Positions 25,778-35,079 of a stretch of 64,000 nt of DNA are shown in pieces. Positions within the stretch are counted from its first letter, which is position 1. The number at the start of each line of letters is the position of its first letter. A program made the position numbers and the translations under genes. Under the pieces are notes generated by a model, which had not been told where the DNA came from, searched no databases, and was given only the letters and a program-made list of their open reading frames with translations. Origin of the DNA: Cryptomeria japonica (taxonomy: Eukaryota; Streptophyta; Pinopsida; Cupressales; Cupressaceae); assembly GCF_030272615.1 (NCBI RefSeq), contig NC_081415.1, forward strand, positions 506,245,373 to 506,309,372. Direction: 5' to 3'.

Positions 25778-25830
25778 TGGGAAAGTTGGAAGGGAGGGGG
25801 ACCTAAGAGAGAGATAGAGAAAGAGGGAAA
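23470..25830 (+). repeat. 2.4-kb purine-rich composite satellite, (GA)n with (TG)n islands
   Basis: The plus strand is almost entirely purine, made of GAGA runs, GGGAGG variants and several (TG)n blocks. A higher-order period of about 200 bp can be seen: AAGACTTGAGAGAAAGAAAT recurs at 23841 and 24044, and GGTGAACTCAAAGAGAGCCC at 24681 and 24882. The long Ser/Leu/Pro-rich frames on the minus strand and Glu/Arg-rich frames on the plus strand follow from this composition and are not genes. Confidence 0.9.
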
Positions 25831-25920
25831 GCATATAATATATAAAGTTTCATAACCTTGCCTTAGAAAAATAGATATAAATGTTACAAGGATGTGACCC
25901 TTAACAACATTATTTTCTAA

Positions 25921-25989
25921 AAGAGAGAGAGAGGGGGGGGGGGGGGAGGGAAGAAGAAAGGGAGACTTGAGAGAGAGAGACGAAGCGAC
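25921..25989 (+). repeat. GA/G homopurine tract
   Basis: A short purine block with an uninterrupted G run of about 14, immediately before the 188-bp repeat. Confidence 0.8.
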
Positions 25990-25999
25990 AGAGACGAGG

Positions 26000-26428
26000 C
26001 CTTGCAGCCTCTTTCGTCTAGTCGTTGAGGCCTTCCTGTCGCATCCCTTGCCTCACACCCCGATTGCTATGCGGTGAGACTCCTTGGTCGCCTCAGAACT
26101 TTCTCTAAATTAGATGCATCGCGAGATTAAGGGTCGGCACTGGTAGTTGCCCCAAGCATGCTCGATGCTTAGATCGCTCTGAGGCGGCCTTGCAGCCTCT
26201 TCCATCTAGTCATTGGGGCCTTCCTGCCACATCCCCCGCCTCGCACTCTAATTGCTATGCGGTGAGGCTCCTCGGCCGCCTCAGAGCTATCTTTGTATCG
26301 GACGCATCTCGAGATTAGGGGTTGGCACTGGTAGCCGCCCCAAGCGTACTCGATGCTTAAACCGCTCTGAAGTGGCCTTGCAGCCTCTTTTGTCTAGTCG
26401 TTTGGGCCTTCCCGCTGCAAGGCCCCTT

Positions 26429-26430
<2 letters not shown>
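26000..26430 (+). repeat. GC-rich tandem repeat, period 188 bp, 2.3 units
   Basis: Units start with CCTTGCAGCCTCTT at 26000, 26188 and 26376, so both intervals are exactly 188 bp. The third unit is cut at about 26430 by a (GA)n run. Landmarks in full units are ATTGCTATGCGGTGAG, TCGGCACTGGTAG or TTGGCACTGGTAG, and CTCGATGCTTA. Divergence between units is moderate and rich in C/T changes. GC content is far above that of the neighbourhood. No coding potential is apparent. Confidence 0.9.

Positions 26431-26481
<51 letters not shown>
26431..26481 (+). repeat. (GA)n microsatellite
   Basis: About 50 bp of uninterrupted GA, truncating the third 188-bp unit. Confidence 0.95.
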
Positions 26482-26486
<5 letters not shown>

Positions 26487-26796
26487 CAATCTAGACACAT
26501 GGTAGGATGGTGGGACTTAGTTCATTTCCTTTCCTTTTGAAAACCTAAAAATCATGAGGCAACAACATGTGCTAGCATCTCGGGGCAACTTTTGGGAACT
26601 TCGCTATCACAAAAAACTTAATAAGCCACTTGGACACGTGGTGTCCTAGTGTGCAACTAGGAAAAACCTAGACGAAAGCCTCTTCAAATCTCCACTTGAT
26701 CAACACATGGTGTCAACATGCTCTACAACAAAAGAAAGGGAAAGGAAAAGAAAAAAAACAAAGCGAAGCAATAGGAGAAGGTTGAGGAGCCTAGCA

Positions 26797-26799
<3 letters not shown>

Positions 26800-26880
<81 letters not shown>
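26800..26880 (+). repeat. (GA)n microsatellite
   Basis: About 80 bp of uninterrupted GA dinucleotides followed by GGGTGGGAGGGATGGAATG, a phrase also common in the 23.5-25.8 kb tract. The two regions therefore share an origin. Confidence 0.95.
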
Positions 26881-26883
<3 letters not shown>

Positions 26884-26999
26884 GTGGGAGGGATGGAATG
26901 TTTTTATTTTTGGGGGCTTTTTAATTTGCTAACTATATTACGTGATATGTAGAGGATTGATTTTGGGAGTTTTCTTTTACACCACTGGCAATTTAGAGT

Positions 27000-28190
27000 T
27001 CTTCAAGCATGCACCATTAATATGCCCTACTAACAAATTGTTGTCTAGTTGTCCCAGCTTTATCACTCAAGATTTAGTGATCTTATGAGTGTAATATGGG
27101 CCTAACTAATAGACCTTCAGCTTTGCCTATTTCTTGAACTTGCTATCATACAATAGTACTAAGTCCCCTATTTTAAATATTTTCAACTGTATTTTTTTGT
27201 GAGGTCATGCTTTCTCTCTTTGTTGCTCGCTCTAGTTGGTGTTTATAGATTGTAATCTACAAAAACTTATCCATTTTATCCAAATCTTCTATCCATTGTG
27301 CCAGACATGATCATATTCCATTAGCTTGTGATAATGAACTCTTGTTGTTTGCTACGATGATGTTCTGATGTATTTCTTTCATCATCTTATTAAAAATATG
27401 ATTGTCTTGATCACTTACTATACTCAAAGGATATTCATATCTTGTAATGATATTTTCGTATAGGAACATTCCAGTACTATTTTAAATGCAATCCTCTATA
27501 AGTTCTACCTCTACCCACTTTGTCAAGTACTCCACTCCCGTGATAATGAACCTTGCCCTTGAATGCTTTGTCAATGGGTTAATTGGTCTAATGAAGTCTA
27601 TGGCCCATTCCTCAAGTGGATTATGTACTAGTATTGGTCTCAATGGCATCTCATCTCTTGCGGTAGGCCTCCCCATCCTCAAAAATGTTTTATACTTTTT
27701 GTATACTTCTCAGCATATTTTCGCATGATTAGCTACCATAATCCGACAAGTTGCACCCTTGTTGTATTTTCTCCACAATTATATCCTCATGTTATTCCTT
27801 AATGAGCTTCCTTTAAAATTGACTATCTTTTATGGTAATATACTACCCTTCTCAAGACATCACGTATTCATAGATGGCGTAGTTTCTCTTCAACCAATGT
27901 GTATGGCGTTGCCCTTTGCACCAATGATTGCTTGTATTGTGGTGAAATATCTTTCAAAAATTCTCAGATAGAAAGTAGTATAGGAATGTCTTCTAGCTCC
28001 TTTAATACTACCTTGATGTGAAAAATGTGTACGCCAGGGAGGTCTTTACCTTGAGCATCTAGTTCTCCTATTTCTATCTACGATAGATAGTCCAGTCCCT
28101 AATTGTTTTTTCTTGATTTCACCATAATCTTGATATCAAACTCTTGAAAAAATAGCAATTGTAATGCCCCGTCTAAAGGACTAAAGCAAA
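27000..28190 (-). mobile_element. Ty3/gypsy pol relic (RNase H end and integrase)
   Basis: Read on the minus strand from 28190 down. QEFDIKIM followed shortly by DYLS resembles the end of the gypsy RNase H domain (LLxEFDI ... DxLSR). At 27682-27482 an open frame contains MGRPTARDEMPLRPI, EEWAIDFIRPINP and EYLTKWVEV, the classical Ty3/gypsy integrase start with the first catalytic Asp in IDF. Downstream MFLYENIITRYEYPLSIVSD keeps the second Asp, but the following QG is changed to QD. The segment that should hold the catalytic Glu has a stop. No intact frame remains. Its 5' end meets a copia LTR remnant at about 28190, suggesting a nested insertion. Confidence 0.75.
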
Positions 28191-28352
28191 AAACTAAGCT
28201 AAATACCATCACCTTTTGGAAACACCACATACTTAATATCACCACCAAACATCATAACTTCTGAACACTCATTTTTAGACCTTTACATACCAGGATGCAA
28301 TCCACACATATCAGTTGACAACAATGACACTGTTGAACTCACATTGCTAACA
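28190..28352 (-). mobile_element. Copia 3' LTR remnant (minus strand) with polypurine tract
   Basis: On the minus strand AAAGGGGGAGAT (polypurine tract) is followed by TGTTAG at 28352-28347, the same 6-bp LTR start as in the element at 59822. Only about 160 bp of LTR-like sequence follows before gypsy pol begins, so this LTR is truncated. Similar purine-rich phrases recur at about 28480 and 28610. Confidence 0.55.
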
Positions 28353-28840
28353 ATCTCCCCCTTTCTCATTAATGGCAACACCAATGAAAATCAAAATTGA
28401 CAACTTCCTCTTAGTATTCTCCTTTGTCATCAATACACACAAGTATGAAATCAATGACAACACATGCAGACTTCCAAAAATCTCCCCTTTTGTCATTAAT
28501 GACAGCACTTGTACCCCTAATCAGCAACTAAGTCTCCGACTGTAATTCTCTAGCCCTTTGACAAGGATAAAAGGCACAACACTTCAAATTGCAACTCTCT
28601 AATCAGTTCTCCCCCTTGTGGGTATATCTCTCATATTTGGAACACTCCGCCTATCAGGAATATCTCTCTTCTACAACATTTTCCTACAATCAAGAAACCA
28701 TAACCTTCATTGCTCCCCCTAAGAGAAACCACCACATCAATCTAGGAGACAAAAGATAGATTTTGAATCTTCGCCTGGAAAGTTGCACCACTTTTATCCC
28801 TCTAGTTTGAAGTAGGAGGGGCAATAAGACCTAAATTCTA

Positions 28841-31800
28841 CTAGAGATACTCAAAAGTATCTTTTGGCAATGCCTTGGTGAAAATATCTAATATATGACC
28901 CTTTGTAGGCACATATTCCAATTTGACTTCGTTCTCTACAACCTTCTCTCTTAAGAAATGGTATTGGATAGAAATGTGTTTAGTCCTTGAATACATCATT
29001 GAATTCTTTGAAATGTTTATTACGCTTGTATTATCATGTATAATAGTAATTTCCTCATCATATATCACCTTGATATCTTTGAGAGTTTTCTTCATCCACA
29101 TTACTTGAGTGCAGCGGGATATTACTGCAATGTATTTTGTCTTCACTAAAGATAATGACATTGTATCCTACTTCTTGCTCAACCAAGAGACCAATTTATG
29201 CACCACCAAGAACATTGTATCCTACTTTTTTCTCCTAAAGCTTGGTATGCAAGGATGGATAGATATTTGTTGTACCTTTCTTGAAATTTTGTTTCAACAA
29301 ATATCTATCCATCCTTGCATACCAAGCTTTAGGAGCTTGCTTGAGTCCATAAAGTGCATTCTTAAGTTTGCAAACCATATCTAGATCTTCTAACAATTGA
29401 AACCTATTTGGTTGTTCAATGTAAACCTCTTCTTCAAGTTCTACATTCAAGAATGTTAACTTAACATCCATCTAATATACCTTAAAGTTCATGTAAGTAG
29501 CAAATGTAAGAAGCATTCTTATAAATTCAATCCTAGTTACCGAAACAAAAGTCTCCTCAAAGAGTATACCTTCAACATGTGAATAGCCTTTACAAACCAA
29601 TCTTGTTTTGTTTCTTATGACTTCTTCATCTTCATTCGACTTGTTATAGAACACCCGCTTTGTTTCTATCACATTTTTGTCCACTAATCTAGGTACCAAT
29701 TCCCATGTTAGATTCTTTTCTATCTAATTCAACTCTTCCTCCATTTCCTTCATCCATCTGTCATCTTTGTCGGCCTTTGCAAAGCTATTTGGATCCACCT
29801 TAGATAAAGAATAGAAATTTGCTTGTTCACTGACCTTGGCTAGTCTTCTTCTTGTTTAAACTCCTTTGTCTTTATCTCCGATGATTTGATTTTCTAAATG
29901 ATTCTTTTGCACATACTTTGTAGGTGTCTTAAGTGCTTGTTTTCTTCTCTTTTGCTCCTGAATCAACTTTATCTTCCAAGACTTCTTTCTCTTCAACTTT
30001 ATTTGTTTTTCTCTTTGTAGAGTATACCAAATATATTCCTTCATCAAAATTTCTCAAATATTCTTTATCTCTTTTGATGTAGCACATGCTTGCAAAAATT
30101 CTTAAATATTTGGCTGTAGGTGATTTTCCATACCATACCTCATAAGGTGTCTTTGCATGATTCACTCTCACTTATACCATGTTAAAAACATAGGCAACAT
30201 TATGCACAGCTTATTTTCAATACACATTATGCAAGTTAGCATCTTTTAACATAGTTTTAGACATTTCAAAAATAGTTCTATTCTTCCTTTCAACAACTCC
30301 ATTTTGTTGTAGAGTCCTAGGTGCAAACAATTGTCTTATACCATGCTCTTCACAAAATCTATCAAATTCATTTGATGTAAATTATCCACCTCTATTAGAC
30401 CTTAAATGTTCGATCTTAGTTTTTACTTAATTTTTAACCATAGATATAAACACTTTAAATCTATTTAAGGCTTCTGAATTTTCTTTTAAGAAAATAACTC
30501 ATGTCATTCTAGAGTAATCATCAATGAGCAACATAAAATACCAGTAACCATTTAGTCTTTATCCTTGTAGGTCCACACAAGTCTTTATGAATCAATTCCA
30601 AAGGTTTTGAATTAGAATACTCCTTGTTCTTGAATTTGTTCCTTATTTCCTTTCCCATCTAACATTCCATCTAACATTCCTTGTACATTGTATTGGCAGG
30701 ATTGATAATATTTGGCAAATCTCTCATTGCTTAAGTAGAATTGATCTCTATCATGTTTTTAAAATTAATGTGTCTCATCCTTTTGTGCCACAACCAACAT
30801 TCACTACTTTGCACCAATAGACAACTACTTTCCATGTTTTCCTTTATGTAATAGACATTTTTTGTTTCTTCTTGTACCTTCTACAATTAACCTTGAGGAA
30901 CCTTCTTTTCTAATCTCACATCCAAATCCATGAAATATGAGCTTGTAACCTTTATGCACATCATATGTCTAATGTTTACCATCAATGGATATGGTTTCTT
31001 ACCACATATAGGTGCAACCTCTTCACCAACAAACTTCACTAATACATTGTCATACTTTTCAAAGTCAAGGAACTTCCCTTTGTCACATGGCATATAATTT
31101 GAACGTCCAAAATCAATTATCCAAGCTTTAGGTTCTTCTTTTGCATGTAGTGCAATCCTTACAATCATTGATCTTTCACTGTTCTCTTCATCATACGAAG
31201 TACTGAACCTTCCATTATCCTTTTCTTTAATAAATAAAAATAATAATTCATCGTTTAAGTCATCACAATCCTCATCTTCAAATGAATGGGTCTCCATTGA
31301 ATAAAAATTCTTCTTAGGCTTGTCTTTGTCATATTCTTTTAGTTTTGTCAGCTCTTCTACAATTATCCTTTCTCTTGTTATCATCATCAAGTCTCTTATA
31401 GTTATCTTCCTTGGAAATACATTTAGGAGCATAATGACCAATTCTTTCACAACAAAAATATTTAAAGGGCAACTTACCTTTATGTTTTTTGGATCCTCTA
31501 TTTAGCCTTCTAACAAAGTTTTTCATCATCATCTGGATCATTACTTGTTTCAGATACATCTCCAATCTTCTTGGTTTCTTTGAATGTGGATTCCTTCTTA
31601 ACATTGTAATGATCTTCAAACTTTGGTATGTCAAAAGCAGAGATTGATCCATAGAGTTGATCCAAGGTATATATAATTATATTATGACTTTCCTCAATAG
31701 AATACAACTTAGATCTATATGATCTAGGTAATGTTTTCATTACTTTTCTCACAACCTCATTTTCTTTCATACTTTGCCAATACCTCAAATTGCACTTACT

Positions 31801-32143
31801 ACCTCATTCACTCAGTGTAGGTAACTTTCAATGTTCTCATCTTCAGACATCCTCAGAGTCTCAATTTTATACTTATGACTTTGCATCTTGACTTGCTTGA
31901 TCTTTTGATCTCCTTCATAAATATTGCTCATCTTCTCCTAAACTTATGTTGCAAACTTGCAGGACATGACCTTCAAAAGATCTGAATCACTCAAACCACT
32001 AATAAGTGTGTTTCTTGCCTTGGCACTATTTTCATGCAACAACCATTCTTAACAGCATCTCATATTCCAAATGGCATAGAATCCAAATAAGATTCTATAG
32101 AGTCATCAAACTTTAGTACCTTGTGACCACTGTCATGTGCCAT
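28841..32143 (-). pseudogene. Ty1/copia gag-pol relic
   Basis: The order on the minus strand is gag, protease, integrase, reverse transcriptase, RNase H. Gag may start at 32143 (MAHDSGHKVLKFDD) and contains a zinc knuckle in which the first Cys is Tyr (YFCCERIGHYAPKC, about 31470-31430). The protease site reads WIIDFGRSNYM, with the usual Ser/Thr after Asp replaced by Phe. The integrase end has HGIRQLFAPRT and NGVVERKNRT near 30350-30270, and TPYEVWYGKSPTAKYLRIFA near 30150. RT pieces at 29699-29235 include [14 protein letters not shown] and [20 protein letters not shown]. RNase H at 29161-28841 ends HILDIFTKALPKDTF. Several stops and frame changes split it into at least eight frames, so it cannot be active. 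Confidence 0.88.
29159..29330. repeat. Short inverted duplication inside copia RT
   Basis: The 22-bp AAGCTTGGTATGCAAGGATGG phrase at about 29239-29261 recurs inverted at about 29306-29330, giving a potential hairpin. GAACATTGTATCCTACTT also recurs as a direct repeat near 29159 and 29211. These are local rearrangements of the relic. Confidence 0.7.
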
Positions 32144-32190
32144 ATTGGACCTTCCTCAAGAAGATAAGTTTTTCTTATAGGAACATTGGT

Positions 32191-32199
32191 CCAATACCA
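32191..32199 (-). other. Degenerate primer-binding site of the minus-strand copia element
   Basis: The minus strand reads ATTGGTATTGGACC just inside the LTR end. It keeps TGGTAT of the initiator-Met tRNA primer site (TGGTATCAGAGC, intact at 61114) but diverges afterwards. Confidence 0.5.
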
Positions 32200-32204
32200 A
32201 TTAT

Positions 32205-33150
32205 TGAACACACTACGCGACTGAGAAGGGGGGTGAATCAATCTTGAGCAAATCTTTAAAAAAAATCAATCACAAACACTTATCAACTGTCTTTAGCCAT
32301 CTAAACACTAATGAAAGATGAACACAAGATATTTATGGGAAAAACCATGGTGAGAATCACTCACTATATGAATAACTGAATTTAATGTTTTAGGGAAAGG
32401 GCCAAGGAACCTCATTGGTCCTCATTTGGACTTGTAGGCTGAGGCACACAACCTTAGGAAAAGATACAATGGAATTGTAAGATGAGATGCACAATCCTAA
32501 GGAAATATACAAATCTGCACAAGTTGCCAAAAGGACTCGCTATCTTCTAACAAGCACCGAGGAATGATGAACACACCACAAGACTGAGAGAGGGGATGAA
32601 TCAATCTTGAGCAAATCTTTAAAAAAAATCAATCACAAACCCAATATGGGAAAAACCATGGTGAGAATCACACTCACTATATGAATAACTAAATTTAATG
32701 TTTTAGGCAGAAAGCCAACGAACCTCATTGGTCCTAATTTGGACTTGTAGGTTGAGGCACACAACCTTAGGAAAAGATACAATGGAATTGTAGAATGAGA
32801 TGCACAATCCTAAGGAATCATACAAATCTACACAAGTTGCCAAAAGGACTCGCTATCTTCTAACAAGCACAGAGGAATGATGAATTGAAACAAATAAGAT
32901 CTCCTAATCATGAAACTATCATTGAACCTCTTATTCAAGTGACCAATATCATGACAAACACAACACTCACACACATTTGTTGCCTCAAAACTCTTGTTGT
33001 ACCCAAAGATATAATCATCAAGACTCATTGCAAGCTAATATTTGCACTTCTATTCCCACATATACTTCCACGTCACTTTCACTCAATTAACACCCAAATT
33101 CACACATCCAAACATCTATTTATATTAGCTCACTCTAGGAGATAAAGATG
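32205..33150 (-). mobile_element. Copia 5' LTR (minus strand), rearranged
   Basis: The LTR ends in CA at 32205, directly before the degenerate primer site. It contains GATTGATTCACCCCC, CCATGGTTTTTCCC and GAGGCACACAACCTTAGGAAA-type landmarks (the last read on the plus strand). The first two also occur, in the same relative order, in the LTR-like sequences at 33230-34604 and 59822-61111. The upstream limit is unclear, and part of the LTR is tandemly duplicated (next entry). Confidence 0.6.
32219..32883 (-). repeat. Tandem duplication within the LTR
   Basis: Copy 1 (32219-32570) and copy 2 (32582-32883) both run from GACTGAGAG or GACTGAGAA through GAATCAATCTTGAGCAAATC to GAGGAATGATGAA. Copy 2 lacks about 50 bp after AATCACAAAC. 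The copies otherwise differ at only a few percent of positions. Confidence 0.9.
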
Positions 33151-33229
33151 ACACAAATACATCACAATATGTCTTCCTAAGTCGATTCCATCAAACCACA
33201 CACAACAACATGTAGATAAACAATTCTCT

Positions 33230-34604
33230 ATATTTATCTGTATTAATGGTTTTGTGGTTGTGTCTTGGAGGACATTCTTGTAATGTTTAGGGTTTTTTTT
33301 TCTGACATTCATCTCATTTGAATATTTTGGGTGTTGAAGTATTTCGCAAGTATGGTTTTTGATGCTATGCTCAGGATTTTTTTATGACATCCTAGTAATG
33401 AAGTAGTTTGTATTTGATTGTATTGTTTTAGCATGATTTGAGGTTATAGTGGGGAATAATTCTTTAAGAGTGATGTTGGATGTTCAAGGAATGTTCCTAT
33501 ATGCTCCACATGATGTTAGTTGATATAATTGGTGTTGCATTGTGTCTAATATTGGTGTTTTGGGTAACTTGTAGTTGCCTTGGCTAACAGATTGTGTTCT
33601 CTTGCATGTGCTATGTTCCTAAGGGTTTGCACCAGCTTTGGAGATTATGTTAGTTTGATTTGGATCCTACTTTAGCTTGTGGGAATCCCCATTGAGTTGT
33701 TCCACTTAGAAAGTTATATTTTCGGCCCAATTGATTATTGCTACACATTCCTCTTTCACATTACCTCGTGACAAACTTTGAAGGATGTGTGTTAGTGTGT
33801 ATGTTGGTTGGAGATAATTAGAAAGATGTGATATGATGTTTTTAGGTCCTCTCTATCTCTTGAATTGGATTGCATTCACCATAATTATGTTTTGGTGGTT
33901 GGCTTGATAGGATCTATGCTTGTCCTTTGTTCTGGTTGACCTAATTGATATTTAATAAAAAAGATGGTATGCATAGAAGATGAAATTGATGTTAGTGGTG
34001 TGGAGGTGTGTATGGACCAAGGTGTGTGTGTTGTACTTACATGATCATATATTTTGCAAAGTCGGTGATGTGAAGTTGTGGCAGAAGAAGTGAGTGTTGA
34101 TTGCAGTGAAGTTGGTTGCTTGAGACAGAGATTCAAGGATAGCTTCATAATTGAAGATTGTTAGATGTAGTGTTGTTGAAGTCCTATTCATTCTTGATTC
34201 ATAAGTTCATATACCTTGCTTGAAGATGGTGGGTCTTCTAGCAACTTTTGTATCTTTCCCTAAGGAAATGGATCCCAACCTGCAAATCCATTGTATATTG
34301 CCCTTGGATAGTGCATCTCAACTTGCAAGTCCTTTTGGGGAGGAGTGTGCTTCCTTGGCAATGAGCCTAAAACAAATTTGTAATCATTTCATATATAGTT
34401 ATTTGACTCTCGCCATGGTTTTTCCTTGTTTTGTTTTTTTTACATAAATTTGGTGTTCTCTTATGCATGGTTATTTATTATTTTATCTTTTCATTGTTGT
34501 TGATAAGGTTAAGATTAAGTTGGCAGTGATTTGTGAAATAAAATCTAAGTATTTGGTCCAGACTGATTCACCCCTCTTCTTAACCCTAAGGTGTTTTCAA
34601 CAAA
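33230..34604 (+). mobile_element. Solo or truncated copia LTR, plus strand
   Basis: Plus-strand landmarks match the minus-strand LTR next door: CATCTCAACTTGCAAGTCC, AATGAGCCTAAAAC, CGCCATGGTTTTTCC, then GACTGATTCACCCCTCTT and a CA end near 34604. No primer-binding site follows, so this is a solo or cut LTR. Together with 32205-33150 it forms a diverged inverted LTR pair whose starts meet near 33150-33230. Confidence 0.5.
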
Positions 34605-35079
34605 TTATCTTTCTCTAAAGCATTATCAAAAGATGAAATGAAGAAGATAAAGGACTAAATATAAGTTCTTGCTAGGAATTTACCCAAATCATTGTCCCAT
34701 AGAATATTCATACAATAAGAGAAGAACACTAACGCCAACACCAAAAATAGGGTATTATAGTATCCTTCAACCATTTCATGTCACTAGATGTTCAAATCAT
34801 ATGCTCGATAGGAAACATTTTAGGAGAGAAACACACAGTGGAGAATTCATACTTCAAAAGAAAAAAACTTCAGAAGAAAACAAATTGAAAGTTAGTCTAT
34901 ATTAGTTGAACAAATCTTTAAATCTTCTATGATATTTTGGACTTGATGAATTCTATTAAAAGATTATACATCACAAAAAAGCCTCTTACCTTATAAATCA
35001 TGGCATAACAAAATTAAGATGAAATCGTACTTAGATTAAAAAATGTTAGCAATAAAAATAATGGCAAATACAAGATGTC
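34605..35079. other. Gene-free gap between LTR and LINE insertion
   Basis: AT-rich DNA that probably belongs to the target locus of the LINE insertion. A 78-codon plus-strand frame (34669-34905) resembles nothing known. Confidence 0.5.

Noticed and set aside
23417-25834. Long Ser/Leu/Pro-rich and Glu/Arg-rich open frames (up to 231 codons) on both strands
   Set aside because: They translate GA/CT and TG/CA simple repeats. All frames of such DNA stay open, and no domain, start context or splice signal supports a protein.
26252-26952. Two plus-strand frames ending in Arg-Glu repeats
   Set aside because: The tails are translated (GA)n runs and the leading parts are the 188-bp repeat or flanking DNA.
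27759-27971. 70-codon plus-strand frame
   Set aside because: It is antisense to the Ty3/gypsy pol relic on the minus strand.
29109-29384. 91-codon plus-strand frame
   Set aside because: Antisense to copia RT/RNase H; the minus-strand reading gives clear domain matches.
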